A stretch of DNA of 64,000 nt from an uncultured Saprospiraceae bacterium (lineage in GTDB: Bacteria; Bacteroidota; Bacteroidia; Chitinophagales; Saprospiraceae): contig CALKXE010000086.1 in NCBI GenBank assembly GCA_938003955.1, forward strand, positions 1 through 64,000, in the 5' to 3' direction. This document shows, in pieces, positions 36,983 to 48,453 of the stretch. The notes under the pieces are model-generated. The model made no database searches. It saw nothing but the letters and a program-made list of their open reading frames with translations, and had not been told where the DNA came from. Within the stretch, counting starts at the first letter, position 1, and each line of letters opens with the position of its first letter. Both the position numbers and the translations under genes were made by a program.

Positions 36983-38089
36983 ATGGTTCATAATTCAAAT
37001 GCAAATAAGGCTGTATTACTATTAGAAGATGGGACATTTTACGAGGGCAAAGCTGCTGGTGCCGAAGGAGAAGCAACAGGGGAGATTTGTTTCAATACAG
37101 GTATGACAGGATACCAAGAAGTATTTACAGATCCTAGTTATTTTGGACAGATCATGCTGACCACCAATGCACATATTGGTAATTATGGAACAGCGGATAA
37201 TGATGCAGAATCTGAAAAGGTACAGATAGCTGGATTGGTTTGTAAAAACTTTACAAATGAGTATTCTCGTTTGAATGCAGATTCCGATATCCAAAGTTAC
37301 TTTGAAAAAGAAGATATTGTTGGTATCTATGATGTAGATACTAGGTCTATCGTCAAGCATATAAGAGCTAAAGGGGCAATGAACTGTATTATCTCAACGA
37401 CGGATTTTGATGTTAAATCATTAAAAACTAAGTTGAGTAAAGTTCCATCAATGGATGGCTTAGAGTTGGCTTCTAAAGTAAGTACAAATGCGACTTATGA
37501 ATATGGCAATCAGAATGAAGAGTTCAAAGTAGCAGTGCTAGATTTTGGAACTAAGAAAAATATACTTGATTGTTTTGTGGACAGAAAATGTTCATTAAAA
37601 GTATTTCCAGCAAAAACATCCGCTGAAGAGATTAGAGCATTTAATCCTGATGGATACTTCTTGTCGAATGGGCCGGGTGATCCAGCGGCAATGGATTATG
37701 CTGTGGAGACAGTAAAAGAGCTACTAAAAGATGATAAGCCGATGTTTGGTATTTGTTTAGGACATCAAATTTTAGCACTCGCAAATGATATCCCAACTTA
37801 TAAAATGCACCATGGACATAGAGGGATCAATCATCCTGTAAAAAACATGCTTACCGGGAAGTGTGAAATTACAAGTCAAAATCATGGTTTTGGAGTGAGT
37901 CCAGAAGCAGTGAATGATAATTTAGATAAAATAGAAATAACACATCAAAATCTTAATGATGGTACGATTGAAGGCATACGTGTGAAAGGAAAGGATGCAT
38001 TTTCTGTCCAATACCACCCGGAGTCTTCACCAGGACCTCATGATTCAAGATACTTATTTGATGACTTTATAGAATTACTTAAGAAATAG
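36983..38089 (+). CDS. carA: carbamoyl-phosphate synthase small subunit (glutaminase)
   Basis: The 368-aa protein has the CPSase small-chain N-terminal domain (LLLEDGTFYEGKAAG, then FNTGMTGYQEVFTDPSYFGQ) and a C-terminal class I glutamine amidotransferase domain. In it the nucleophile is Cys258 (MFGICLGHQ), with His345 and Glu347 in QYHPESSPGPHD. It supplies ammonia from glutamine to CarB for pyrimidine and arginine synthesis. A TTG at 36956 would add nine residues but overlaps the promoter. carB is not adjacent. Confidence 0.96.
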   Translation: MVHNSNANKAVLLLEDGTFYEGKAAGAEGEATGEICFNTGMTGYQEVFTDPSYFGQIMLTTNAHIGNYGTADNDAESEKVQIAGLVCKNFTNEYSRLNADSDIQSYFEKEDIVGIYDVDTRSIVKHIRAKGAMNCIISTTDFDVKSLKTKLSKVPSMDGLELASKVSTNATYEYGNQNEEFKVAVLDFGTKKNILDCFVDRKCSLKVFPAKTSAEEIRAFNPDGYFLSNGPGDPAAMDYAVETVKELLKDDKPMFGICLGHQILALANDIPTYKMHHGHRGINHPVKNMLTGKCEITSQNHGFGVSPEAVNDNLDKIEITHQNLNDGTIEGIRVKGKDAFSVQYHPESSPGPHDSRYLFDDFIELLKK

Positions 38090-38105
38090 ATAACTATATA
38101 CAATG

Positions 38106-38131
38106 ACTACTATAGATAGGACTATAGTAGT
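38106..38131 (+). terminator. hairpin after carA
   Basis: A perfect 10-bp stem ACTACTATAG / CTATAGTAGT with an ATAGGA loop is followed by TTGTAGTTGTT, a weak T-rich tail. It may act as a partial terminator between carA and eno. Confidence 0.5.
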
Positions 38132-38183
38132 TTGTAGTTGTTAATTACGACATGCCTACTTATTCCTAAAGGCAAAATAATAA

Positions 38184-39473
<1,290 letters not shown>

Positions 39474-39489
39474 ACAATAAATAATGACG

Positions 39490-39533
39490 TGTGAAATCCT
39501 AGTATTTGATAAAACAATAACTAGGATTTCACA
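39490..39533 (+). terminator. long hairpin after eno
   Basis: A perfect 14-bp inverted repeat TGTGAAATCCTAGT (39490-39503) / ACTAGGATTTCACA (39520-39533) lies 16 nt after the stop. No T run follows, so it could be a stabiliser of the eno 3' end or a weak terminator. Confidence 0.55.
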
Positions 39534-39560
39534 TTACTCATTCAAATGACAACAAATTCT

Positions 39561-39568
39561 TATATTTG
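39561..39568 (+). promoter_or_regulatory. -7 promoter element of the DivIC/FtsB-sucD operon
   Basis: TATATTTG matches TAnnTTTG, 61 nt upstream of the start at 39630. Confidence 0.5.
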
Positions 39569-39629
39569 ATCTTCATTTGGTGTTGACGATTGGTCTCAAC
39601 AGCATCAAAATATAGAAAATCATATTAAT

Positions 39630-39959
39630 ATGAGCAAAAAAGGGAAACTACAATCATCCTCTTTTGGAGGTTATTTTACTTTTTCGAAAGCACAATTGTT
39701 GAACAAATACGTGATCGTTACGGCTGCGTTTTTGTGTTGGATGCTATTTTTTGATAAGAATAGCTTTCCTGCAAACTATAAGCTGGGAAAAAGTGTCGAT
39801 AAATTAGAAAAGGCAAAAGCTGAATACGAAGAAAAAATCGTACATGCTAGAGTCGAAAAAAAGGATATCGAAGAAAATAAAGAGAAATATGCTAGAGAAA
39901 AGTATCTCATGCATAAGGATAACGAAGATGTAATTGTAATAGAAAAATCTAAAAAATGA
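39630..39959 (+). CDS. DivIC/FtsB-family septum formation protein
   Basis: The 109-aa protein has one membrane helix at about 28-44 and a long charged coiled coil at about 55-85 ([20 protein letters not shown]), followed by the conserved [20 protein letters not shown] end. This is the standard pattern of FtsB/DivIC in Bacteroidota, which together with FtsL helps assemble the divisome. Its last codons overlap sucD by 4 nt (ATGA), indicating coupled translation. Confidence 0.85.
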   Translation: MSKKGKLQSSSFGGYFTFSKAQLLNKYVIVTAAFLCWMLFFDKNSFPANYKLGKSVDKLEKAKAEYEEKIVHARVEKKDIEENKEKYAREKYLMHKDNEDVIVIEKSKK

Positions 39960-40831
39960 GCGTATTAGTCAATAAAGACTCGAAAATCATAGTACAAGGT
40001 TTTACTGGTAAAGAAGGTGGTTTCCACGCTGGTCAAATGATTGATTATGGTACAAATGTAGTAGGTGGAGTTACTCCTGGTAAAGGAGGACAAGAGCACT
40101 TAGGTAAGCCTGTGTTTAACTCTGTAGACGAAGCGGTGAATAAAGCGGATGCTGATACAAGTATCATATTCGTACCGCCAAGATTCGCAGGTGATGCGAT
40201 CATGGAAGCGGCTGAGGCTGGTATAAAAGTAATCATTTGTATCACGGAAGGTATTCCTGTACAAGACATGGTGAAAGTGAAAGCTTACATCGAAAAATTC
40301 GACTGTACACTTATCGGACCTAATTGCCCAGGTGTTATTACTCCTGAAGAAGCAAAAGTTGGTATTATGCCAGGTTTCGTTTTTAAGAAGGGACGAATCG
40401 GTATCGTGTCTAAGTCAGGAACCTTGACTTATGAAGCGGCAGATCAGATCGTAAAAGCAGGTCTTGGAATCTCGACAGCAATCGGAATAGGTGGTGATCC
40501 TATTGTAGGAACACCAACTAGAGAAGCGGTAAAATTACTAATGGAAGATCCTGAAACGGACGCAATAGTAATGATCGGTGAGATTGGTGGTAATTACGAA
40601 GCACTAGCTGCAGAGTATATCAGTTCAACTGGTAACAAAAAGCCAGTAGTTGGATTTATCGCGGGACAGACAGCACCAGCTGGAAGGACTATGGGGCACG
40701 CAGGTGCGATTGTAGGTGGTGAAGATGATACTGCAGAAGCAAAAATGAGAATTATGGCTGAGCATGGAATACATGTAGTGCAATCTCCAGCTGAAATTGG
40801 AGAGACTATGCTTAAAGCATTGGGTAAATAA
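39956..40831 (+). CDS. sucD: succinate-CoA ligase, alpha subunit
   Basis: The 291-aa subunit of the TCA-cycle enzyme has the CoA-binding Rossmann segment ([19 protein letters not shown]), [19 protein letters not shown] at about 119-137, and the phosphohistidine His248 in [11 protein letters not shown]. It works with SucC, which is not adjacent. The start overlaps the stop of the upstream septum gene. Confidence 0.98.
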   Translation: MSVLVNKDSKIIVQGFTGKEGGFHAGQMIDYGTNVVGGVTPGKGGQEHLGKPVFNSVDEAVNKADADTSIIFVPPRFAGDAIMEAAEAGIKVIICITEGIPVQDMVKVKAYIEKFDCTLIGPNCPGVITPEEAKVGIMPGFVFKKGRIGIVSKSGTLTYEAADQIVKAGLGISTAIGIGGDPIVGTPTREAVKLLMEDPETDAIVMIGEIGGNYEALAAEYISSTGNKKPVVGFIAGQTAPAGRTMGHAGAIVGGEDDTAEAKMRIMAEHGIHVVQSPAEIGETMLKALGK

Positions 40832-40875
40832 GAATATTAAGTCGAAAACAGACTATCAATATCAAACGAAAGCTT

Positions 40876-40909
40876 TGGTGTGTAAAAGAAATTTTACACA
40901 CCATTTTTT
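40876..40909 (+). terminator. terminator of sucD
   Basis: A 12-bp stem TGGTGTGTAAAA / TTTTACACACCA with a GAAA loop is followed by TTTTTT. Confidence 0.9.
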
Positions 40910-40930
40910 GTTAAGGAGTTTTTAAATAAA

Positions 40931-40973
40931 GACCGGCTTTTGTAGCAATTAGAATAATTGCGGGAAAACGGTC
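40931..40973. other. long hairpin, possible small RNA 5' domain
   Basis: GACCG (40931-40935) pairs with CGGTC (40969-40973). Inside, TTTT/AAAA and GCAATTA/TAATTGC pair around a GAA loop, giving about 16 bp in total with small internal loops. It is followed by repeat B2 and by the hairpin at 41157. Confidence 0.45.
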
Positions 40974-41006
40974 TCACCAGAAAGCTAAATTTTAAAATGA
41001 CTCTCC

Positions 41007-41059
41007 TCGAATAACCCCTAAATCTTATACGGCATTATCAATCTCAAATGGTATTACTT
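41007..41059. repeat. dispersed intergenic repeat, family B, copy 2
   Basis: Same element as 29194-29245, in the same orientation relative to the plus strand, with the 20-nt core CTAAATCTTATACGGCATTA identical and the flanks nearly so. Confidence 0.85.
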
Positions 41060-41156
41060 ATCCGGAATTTTTATTGAAAAGATAGGATATAGTTTGGGTG
41101 CATCTTGGTAGCCGTAATAATAAATGGTAAAATTATTGCTCCTTCCAACTAAACAA

Positions 41157-41190
41157 AAAAGGCGAACCATAAATGGTCCGCCTTTTCTTT
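41157..41190. terminator. orphan bidirectional terminator-like hairpin
   Basis: The stem AAAAGGCG-A-ACCAT / ATGGT-C-CGCCTTTT (13 bp, one mismatch) has a two-nt loop, flanked by A residues on the left and T residues on the right. It lies 254 nt past the sucD terminator and before a gene on the plus strand, so it has no obvious gene to terminate. Confidence 0.75.
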
Positions 41191-41366
41191 GTGGCTATTC
41201 GCCTGGTTTGCCTATCGTTATAGCTTGAAAGTATACTATATTAATCCTTAATTTGGGATACAATACTTTTAATTTCATTATAAATTTAGCTATCTTTTGA
41301 ATCTTGAATACACAAAATGAGTGAGTGCGTGTTTTTTGATGATGAATGCTGTTTATCAATTATTGA

Positions 41367-44294
41367 ATGAAATTAGTGAAGATTTTTTTATATATTTTTC
41401 TTGTCTCAATACCTCAGTTTTTATTAGCTCAGGAATTGATTTATGATCAGTATACCACTGATGATGGATTACCTAGTAATACAATATACGAGATAGTACA
41501 AGATAGTAGTGGATTAATGTGGATGGGTACGGAGAATGGTTTAGTGTCTTATGATGGAGTTACTTTTGAGCGATTTTCTGACTCTAGATTGAAGGATAAT
41601 GATATTCTTAAATTAGAAATTAGTAAGGATGGGCATGTTACGTTTTGCAATACATCTAATCAGTATTGTAGATTGGAGGGCGAACAGGTGAAAGTGATTG
41701 ATGTGAGTTTTAATGGTTTTTTTGATTTGAGAAGTACTCAAAATGATGATTTTATAGTAGCATTCAGTGGTCGAGTAGCGAATAGCTTGTGCAAATACCA
41801 GGATAGCTTAGTCCCAATTGAACTAGGTAATTTTGCAGCAATTGATTTTGGCGTATCTGATAATTATTATGCTTATTATGATTGTGAGTTAGCTGATACG
41901 ATCAAGACGAGTAGTTTTAATGTGAATAGTTATTGTTTTGACTTTGAATATAATGGTAATATTTTGGCTTCATACAAAACAGAAGATAATGAACAGTTCT
42001 ATATAATTAGGGAGAGAAAAATATGGCAAATAGATTCTTCTTTTTATAACATTATAAACGTTAGTGCCTTTACATATTTGTTTAAGCGCAATAGTAAAAC
42101 TTATGCCACCACGATGGGGGGGCTAATTATTTATGATCATACAACTGAAGACTTTAACAATGTATTGCAGAATTTTGAGATTGGTTATGGGTTTGTAGAT
42201 GATGAAGAGAATATGTGGCTAAGTACAATTAATGACGGGCTGTTGAAAATTGGCAATCAAGATTTTGAAGTACTAGAAGAGGCTGAATTTGGAGAGGACA
42301 TTAGAGATGTTAAGATAGTTGGTGATGAAATTTTAGCTTTCTCTTTCTCAAGCTTAAATATTTATAATGATAATCTAGATATAATTAAGAGTATTCCCTT
42401 CGAATTTGATCAAGGAAGACATCTTTTAGTTATAGAAGATGAATTATATGTTGTTGATTCTAAATATATTATAAAGTTTGATGGATATCGTGAAAGAAAG
42501 AAAGAAAAAAACTATAACTCAGATATCAAGTATGTAAAAAGTATTGGAAGTGAAGCCTATTTAGCTGATAAATTTGGTCATTATGTTGTTGATAAGGATT
42601 TTTTTTCTGTAGACCATGAAATAATTGAATTTGAAAAAATAAGTAATATTTCAGGAATCAATGTTATGGCAGGTGAAGAATCAAGTGATGTTATATATTT
42701 AGGTACGGACAATGGATTGTTTCAATTTGATAAATTCCATAATGAAGCGAAATCTTCAAAAAAACTTTTCACATCTAAAAACATAAGGAGTCTATTTATT
42801 AATGAAGACGAAAAACTGTGGATAGGGACGTCTAATGATGGCTTATATTCCATGGATATTGATGGTACTATTGATTCAATAGATATATTTAAATGTACTG
42901 GGTCTAATATAATTAATGATGTAGTTCAATATGAAAATTACTTATTTGTAGCTACTTCTGAGGGGGTGGCTAGATATGATTTGAATACTCAAAATTGTAG
43001 TGTTTTGAATGAATATAGAGGAATACTTACAAATTCGATCCGGAAAATATTGGTCAAGTCATTAGATTCGATTTTTATAACGCAAAATAAGGAATTGATA
43101 ATGATCAATAATTCTTTGTTCGATAAAGAATCTAATAGGCCTAAGCTCGTTTTGAAAAATACATTCGTAAATAACAGTCTATACAAGTCAAAAGCGGAGA
43201 AGCTTGAGTTTAATCATGATGATAATAATGTGGAATTTCAATTTGACTATTATATGTATAGAAATGCAGGTAGGAAGATGCTGCAATACAGGCTAGGTGA
43301 AGATAGTACATGGGTAACTTCAAATGACTTGAATTTGAGATTCCCTTCCTTAGAGCCGAATACATATACTTTAGACGTTAGAGGATTATTTGCAAATATA
43401 GAACATACTGATACAAGTTCTTTTGAGTTTGTAATTCTAGCTCCTTGGTGGCAAACCTTATGGGCAAGATTAATGGGTTTGCTAAGTATCGGTTTTGCTG
43501 TTTACTTGTATGTATCCAGAAGAAGTAAAAGAGTCCAAGAACAAGAAGCGTTAAAAAGAGAGAGTCTAAAACAGTTTGAAGCGAGCAAAAGAGAAAATTT
43601 ACAAAGTCTGGAGACGTCCAAAAGAGAATATCTCCAACAAATTAATAAAATAAAAGATCAAGCACTTCAATTACAAATGAATCCTCATTTCATATTTAAT
43701 GCGATGAATGCAATCCAGAGTTTTATTACGAGTGATAGAGAAAAGGATGCAACAGTCTACCTAGCAAAATTCGCAAAACTGATTAGGCTCATTTTTGAAT
43801 ATTCTAATACTAGTTTAATTAGTATGGAAGCTGAACTTGAGTTTGTTAAACTATATATTGACTTGGAACAGCTTAGGTTTCAGGACAAGATAACATGTAC
43901 TTTAGATATTGGTCAAAATATACAAAATGAGAAGGATCTTTTAAAGGTACCACCATTGCTTATACAGCCAATCATTGAGAATTCTTTTAAGCATGGACTA
44001 TTTCATAAATTGAGTGGTGGAGAATTAAAGATATTATATGATTTAGATGGGGATACTGTAGTCGCTATAGTAGAAGACAATGGTATTGGTAGGGAAGCAT
44101 CGAAAACCATGCAGGCAGGCAGATTTAATAAAGATCGACATTCCGGCTTGAAGAACATTATGTCGCGCCTAGAGATATTTAGATTCAATAATCCTGATCA
44201 AGAAAATAGCCTTGTAGTTGAAGACTTGTATCAGGATGGAAAAGCAAGTGGTACGAAAACTATCTTAAAAATTTCTTTAGATGTAAACAAGTAG
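41367..44294 (+). CDS. LytS-type sensor histidine kinase with periplasmic beta-propeller and Y_Y_Y domain
   Basis: The 975-aa protein has a signal peptide (1-22, ending in FLLAQ) and a two-component-regulator beta-propeller at about 25-600, with motifs such as DGLPSNTIYEIVQDSSGLMW and NEDEKLWIGTSNDGLYSM. A Y_Y_Y domain follows at about 610-690 and one membrane helix at about 693-713. A coiled coil then leads to a His_kinase (LytS/YehU) domain whose phosphoacceptor His is in LQMNPHFIFNAMNAI near 771, and a GHKL ATPase domain (VEDNGIGR near 900). It senses an extracytoplasmic signal, probably linked to envelope or polysaccharide state. No response regulator is adjacent. Confidence 0.9.
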   Translation: MKLVKIFLYIFLVSIPQFLLAQELIYDQYTTDDGLPSNTIYEIVQDSSGLMWMGTENGLVSYDGVTFERFSDSRLKDNDILKLEISKDGHVTFCNTSNQYCRLEGEQVKVIDVSFNGFFDLRSTQNDDFIVAFSGRVANSLCKYQDSLVPIELGNFAAIDFGVSDNYYAYYDCELADTIKTSSFNVNSYCFDFEYNGNILASYKTEDNEQFYIIRERKIWQIDSSFYNIINVSAFTYLFKRNSKTYATTMGGLIIYDHTTEDFNNVLQNFEIGYGFVDDEENMWLSTINDGLLKIGNQDFEVLEEAEFGEDIRDVKIVGDEILAFSFSSLNIYNDNLDIIKSIPFEFDQGRHLLVIEDELYVVDSKYIIKFDGYRERKKEKNYNSDIKYVKSIGSEAYLADKFGHYVVDKDFFSVDHEIIEFEKISNISGINVMAGEESSDVIYLGTDNGLFQFDKFHNEAKSSKKLFTSKNIRSLFINEDEKLWIGTSNDGLYSMDIDGTIDSIDIFKCTGSNIINDVVQYENYLFVATSEGVARYDLNTQNCSVLNEYRGILTNSIRKILVKSLDSIFITQNKELIMINNSLFDKESNRPKLVLKNTFVNNSLYKSKAEKLEFNHDDNNVEFQFDYYMYRNAGRKMLQYRLGEDSTWVTSNDLNLRFPSLEPNTYTLDVRGLFANIEHTDTSSFEFVILAPWWQTLWARLMGLLSIGFAVYLYVSRRSKRVQEQEALKRESLKQFEASKRENLQSLETSKREYLQQINKIKDQALQLQMNPHFIFNAMNAIQSFITSDREKDATVYLAKFAKLIRLIFEYSNTSLISMEAELEFVKLYIDLEQLRFQDKITCTLDIGQNIQNEKDLLKVPPLLIQPIIENSFKHGLFHKLSGGELKILYDLDGDTVVAIVEDNGIGREASKTMQAGRFNKDRHSGLKNIMSRLEIFRFNNPDQENSLVVEDLYQDGKASGTKTILKISLDVNK

Positions 44295-44312
44295 GGTAGA
44301 TAGGAGGCAGCC

Positions 44313-44786
44313 CTATTTCCATTCTGATCTTTTCTTAAAGTACTTATTATTTACAGCTAATAGCCCAAATGAAGTAGTACCATGTTTTTTTACAACTGAA
44401 TGATGGTCACCGTGAGCTCTAAGTATAGCACGGCTATATTTAGAATCCAATTGTCTGAACCATTTGAATCTTTGGTGAATGTATACATCATGGATAAGAA
44501 AGTATACTAGGCCGTATATGCTTATACCTATACCAATGAAAAATAGAATCCTCAAGTCAGGTACGAAAGATCCTAGGAAGTAGCAAGCCATGCTCGGAAT
44601 AGCAAACACAAGAAAGAATAAATCATTCTTCTCGAAAAAGCCTTCTACCATTCTTGGATTGTGGTGATCTTCATGCCATGTCCATAACCATCCGTGCATA
44701 AGGTATTTGTGACTTAAAAAAGCTACAAATTCCATTGTGATAGCTGTTACGATAACAGTGAGCGTATATATTAAAGCTGTTGACAT
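44313..44786 (-). CDS. crtZ: beta-carotene hydroxylase-like fatty acid hydroxylase
   Basis: The 157-aa membrane protein has the di-iron histidine motifs of the sterol desaturase/carotenoid hydroxylase family: HKYLMH, HEDHH, HDVYIH and HGDHH, between four hydrophobic segments. It probably hydroxylates beta-carotene to zeaxanthin in the membrane. No other carotenoid genes are in the window. It converges with the LytS-type kinase gene with only 18 nt between the stops. Confidence 0.88.
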   Translation of the reverse strand: MSTALIYTLTVIVTAITMEFVAFLSHKYLMHGWLWTWHEDHHNPRMVEGFFEKNDLFFLVFAIPSMACYFLGSFVPDLRILFFIGIGISIYGLVYFLIHDVYIHQRFKWFRQLDSKYSRAILRAHGDHHSVVKKHGTTSFGLLAVNNKYFKKRSEWK

Positions 44787-44808
44787 TGCTTATATTCTAT
44801 TTGTAATT

Positions 44809-44816
44809 CAAATCTA
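44809..44816 (-). promoter_or_regulatory. -7 promoter element of crtZ
   Basis: The minus strand reads TAGATTTG (TAnnTTTG), 22 nt upstream of the start at 44786. Confidence 0.45.
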
Positions 44817-44898
44817 GTACATTAGACTAACAATAAAAGGAAGCTTTCGGTTTATTTTTTTTTGAAAGTAGAGGCAGAAATATAAAATTGGCTTTTTT

Positions 44899-47800
44899 TT
44901 AGTCTAAAGAAACCCTATTTTGTTGTTCTGGGTAATTGTCAGTCAATCTCATGAGTGGAATTTCGACAAAAAATTCGGTGCCAACACCTACCTCCGTTTC
45001 AAAATAAATTCTTCCGTTGAATGACTCTATCATATTAGCGGATATAGCTAAACCTAGACCCGTGCCTGAGCTCTTGGTTGTGAAATTAGGTGTGAAGACT
45101 TTATCTTTCATATCATCTGGAATTCCAGAACCATTATCTTTTACGGACACTACAGCGATATCTCCAATTTTAGATAGAGACATTTTGATAATCCCCTTTT
45201 TGTTGGTTGGTATAGCTTGGATTGCATTTTTGACTATATTGTTTAGGATTCTAACCAAATGGTTTCTATCAGCAAAAACGAACAAGTCGTCGATCGGTTC
45301 TGTCATCTGAATATCCATGTCCTCTCTCTTCCTGAAAAGATCGTGAATAGCTTCTACTATTTCGTTGACAATGATTTTTTCATTGCTCGCTTTTGGCATA
45401 GTAGCGAAGTTTGAAAATTCGTCAGCTATCTGATTAAGATTATTGATTTGTTCAATAAGAGTAGCGGAAACTCTCTCGATCATTCCTGTTGCAGCTTCAG
45501 GGTTTGTTTTCACTGCTTTTTCCAAATATTGGATACTGAGTTTCATTGGAGTAAGTGGATTTTTTATTTCGTGTGCGACTTGCTTTGCCATTTCTCTCCA
45601 TGCATTATCTCTTTCCGTTCTAGATAGAATGCTTACACTTTCGTCCAGCTTTTCAGTAAGTGCATTATATTCGTTGATCAAGTTACCTATCTCATCTTTG
45701 GTGTCCCAATCTAGCACTTTATTGGTTTTTCCTAATTTGAACTCCTTGAGTTTTTTGGATAGGATTGCCAATGGTTTTGTGATTGAGTTACCAATAGCTA
45801 TTGCCAATGCTCCAGCAATAAGAAATAGAAAGACATATACATTAAGTATGGTACTTAGGAAATCTCTAATACTTCGGCTCGAATTGTTTATTGGTTTATA
45901 GGATATGCCTAAATATCCATATGGGTTCTTCTGGCTTTGACTTTTATAATAGATTGGTAAGAACTCAATCGTGTATTTATTTTCATTAAGCTTGATTCTA
46001 TTATTAGAAGCGACACTGCCAGGATTAGAAAATCCACGTACAATGTCAAATGGTACTCTAGTAATCTGTGGATCAGAAAAGCTTGATTCCAAAACCTTAC
46101 CTTGACTATCAAAAAAGGCTAGGTTTTTATCATGCACAAGAGCCATTTCATCAATTTTAGCTTGCACCGTAGAACTTGCGAGAAGATTATTGTCTACACC
46201 TTCAATACTATTTCTAATATCATTTCTGATGGACGTAACATCTTCTTTTTGATTGTTGTTATTGTAGTTTTCTAAAACACTATTGAAATAGAAAGCGGTC
46301 ATTATTCCTATGACAAGGAAAGAAAAAATAATCAACATTATAATGGCCAACTGTATCTTAGTTCTTAAGGATGATGATCTGTAGAACTGAACATTTAGTT
46401 CAGTAGGCAAAAACCTTAACTTGGTGTTCATCAATGAAATAATGAATAATAATATTCCAGAAATACTTACAATAAAAGAAAAGAGAGAGATTGGTTTTAT
46501 AAGTCCACCTATCTTATCGAAGGCAACTATCTGAATCCCATCTGCTGGCTTATATACAGTATAGGTAATGTCATTTTCTATCTTCGTAGTGTCAAGGCTA
46601 ATTAAATGACCAATGTTGAATTGTGTATTGTCTACAAGGTTGCTTTCAATGACACCTTTGTTTTTAAATATTATATAGTTTGTTTCGGGCGCTACGTATT
46701 CTTTTTCTGGTTCAATATCTATTTTGATGGAAAGACTTAACGGGGCCTCATTGTATTCAGTATTTTCTATTTTGTATTGGAGGTAATAAGTATTTTCGAA
46801 TGGATTGAAATATATGTACTCTGATTGCCTGTCTGCTTTTGTGATTGCCTGTTGGAATGTATATGCTTTACTAAAATGATTGTTAAACAATGTGATCCCT
46901 TGCTGGTCAATAACTTCTAATGAAATGTCAAATAATTGAATATCTAACCCCGTGTTTGTGATTATAGACTTTACAAAAGATTCAAAGTCATTCTTATCTA
47001 ATCCCGAAGGGTAGGGCAGTGATGAAAGTTGTAAGAAAATATCTGACTCCTTTAAGACGGAATCGATGGATGTAATCTTGTCATTACTAACCTGATTAGG
47101 ATATGTATAGAGTTCAGATATAATATTGGACTGTACCTTTATATTGTCATTGAGTCTGTAGTAGAAAGTAATACTAGCTAGGAATGCAGAGAATATGATA
47201 ATCCACCATATGGTATAAATAATATTCTTTTCGGTGGTTTCAATATATAGTTCTAGCAAAAGGATATAAGATAATACAAAGGTATATAGTGTCCAAGCCG
47301 GTATTTGTATATCTAAATAATATGATAGAGGATAAGTTAAAACTATCCCAGCTATGAAACTGAGATATTTTTTAGATTGGCTTTGATCTATGTCTATATT
47401 TCTAAACAATATAACTGATCCATAGAATACTGTAGAGAGAGCTAAGATGAAGCTGATTATATAGATCACTCCTTGAGTCGTGTATTGTAATACTTCGGTG
47501 TGCAGGTCACTCAGTGGATTAGAATAAAGTAATCCTTTGGCCATGTAGCATAGATAGATAAATGAACTTGTTACGATAAATGGAAATAGGACATTTTTTA
47601 AATTGGCATTAAAACGAATTAGTAATTTTGATCTTTTAAAGATTGAAACTAGGTATGCTGTAATTACAAGTCCAATAATAAATGTCTGAAGATTTGGACA
47701 GATACCACACTGGCCATTCCTTATACTTGCAAGGTAGGTATCATGGAATATATTAGAAATAAAGAAATAGTCAATCGCAAATACTGATATCCCTATTGAA

Positions 47801-48435
47801 ATCCCGGCCCATTCAGGAATCTTATTGGCAATGAAAATCTTTTGGTAAATGAACTTTAGAAAAAAGAGTACGAAAAGAAAATAAAACAGATAAGAGAGCT
47901 GATTCAAAATTGAAAATTGTTCAATTTTGGTAGCGCTAATCGTGTACTCTATCTTTTTGATGTCCAGTATGGAGGCGGACTGATTTGTCTTTTTATCGGT
48001 ATTATATGAAAGGTGAAGTTTTTCTTTAATGTGATTAGAGAGCTTTCCATTATCTCTTAAATCTAACCCAACGGTAATGTTATGTTTATTTTTAATATCC
48101 TTGAATACAATGGCATAGTCTTCAGTACTCTTAAATCGTTCTTCTTGTTGGGTAATAAAGTTGTTCCAAAAAATAGTGCTATCTCTATGCTGAATCAGGA
48201 TGTCAAAAGGAGAAGCCGTGAGTTTATTATAGTCTATTTCTTTCGGATGAGAATCCTTAATTGTCCTTGTCACCTTAGTTAACTCTTCATCTAAATATGA
48301 TTGAAGAGAATTATTTTTCAATTCATTTTGACGATTAAAATGCTCTAGTGCACCGAATGAAACGGCAACAAATAGTGTGATGAGCATGTAGAATGTAATG
48401 CTTCTAAAGATTCCCTTCGGATTAGATTCTGTCAA
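44899..48435 (-). CDS. large NtrY-like membrane histidine kinase
   Basis: The 1178-aa protein has many transmembrane helices: one near the N-terminus and about eight between residues 170 and 420. Two further extracytoplasmic regions follow (about 430-640 and 700-860), then a HAMP domain at about 880-930. The HisKA domain carries the phospho-His in QVAHEIKNPLTPMKLS near 954. A HATPase_c domain at about 1065-1165 has the N box (HLVRILNNIVKNAIQA), DNGSGIP and TGLGLAIS. The architecture resembles NtrY-type kinases of Bacteroidota. No response regulator is adjacent, so its partner is elsewhere. The C-terminal tail after the ATPase is short. Confidence 0.9.
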   Translation of the reverse strand: MTESNPKGIFRSITFYMLITLFVAVSFGALEHFNRQNELKNNSLQSYLDEELTKVTRTIKDSHPKEIDYNKLTASPFDILIQHRDSTIFWNNFITQQEERFKSTEDYAIVFKDIKNKHNITVGLDLRDNGKLSNHIKEKLHLSYNTDKKTNQSASILDIKKIEYTISATKIEQFSILNQLSYLFYFLFVLFFLKFIYQKIFIANKIPEWAGISIGISVFAIDYFFISNIFHDTYLASIRNGQCGICPNLQTFIIGLVITAYLVSIFKRSKLLIRFNANLKNVLFPFIVTSSFIYLCYMAKGLLYSNPLSDLHTEVLQYTTQGVIYIISFILALSTVFYGSVILFRNIDIDQSQSKKYLSFIAGIVLTYPLSYYLDIQIPAWTLYTFVLSYILLLELYIETTEKNIIYTIWWIIIFSAFLASITFYYRLNDNIKVQSNIISELYTYPNQVSNDKITSIDSVLKESDIFLQLSSLPYPSGLDKNDFESFVKSIITNTGLDIQLFDISLEVIDQQGITLFNNHFSKAYTFQQAITKADRQSEYIYFNPFENTYYLQYKIENTEYNEAPLSLSIKIDIEPEKEYVAPETNYIIFKNKGVIESNLVDNTQFNIGHLISLDTTKIENDITYTVYKPADGIQIVAFDKIGGLIKPISLFSFIVSISGILLFIISLMNTKLRFLPTELNVQFYRSSSLRTKIQLAIIMLIIFSFLVIGIMTAFYFNSVLENYNNNNQKEDVTSIRNDIRNSIEGVDNNLLASSTVQAKIDEMALVHDKNLAFFDSQGKVLESSFSDPQITRVPFDIVRGFSNPGSVASNNRIKLNENKYTIEFLPIYYKSQSQKNPYGYLGISYKPINNSSRSIRDFLSTILNVYVFLFLIAGALAIAIGNSITKPLAILSKKLKEFKLGKTNKVLDWDTKDEIGNLINEYNALTEKLDESVSILSRTERDNAWREMAKQVAHEIKNPLTPMKLSIQYLEKAVKTNPEAATGMIERVSATLIEQINNLNQIADEFSNFATMPKASNEKIIVNEIVEAIHDLFRKREDMDIQMTEPIDDLFVFADRNHLVRILNNIVKNAIQAIPTNKKGIIKMSLSKIGDIAVVSVKDNGSGIPDDMKDKVFTPNFTTKSSGTGLGLAISANMIESFNGRIYFETEVGVGTEFFVEIPLMRLTDNYPEQQNRVSLD

Positions 48436-48453
48436 AATTTATTATTTATGGCT

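Larger units (their letters stand above)
40832..41366. other. 535-nt intergenic region with repeat copy B2 and a possible small RNA
   Basis: It holds the sucD terminator, a long structured hairpin (40931-40973), repeat copy B2 (41007-41059) and a second terminator-like hairpin (41157-41190) that ends no visible gene. No open frame of note is present. Confidence 0.55.

Noticed and set aside
41007-41059. Repeat B2 as part of an insertion sequence
   Set aside because: No transposase frame and no terminal inverted repeats of an insertion sequence were found around either copy.
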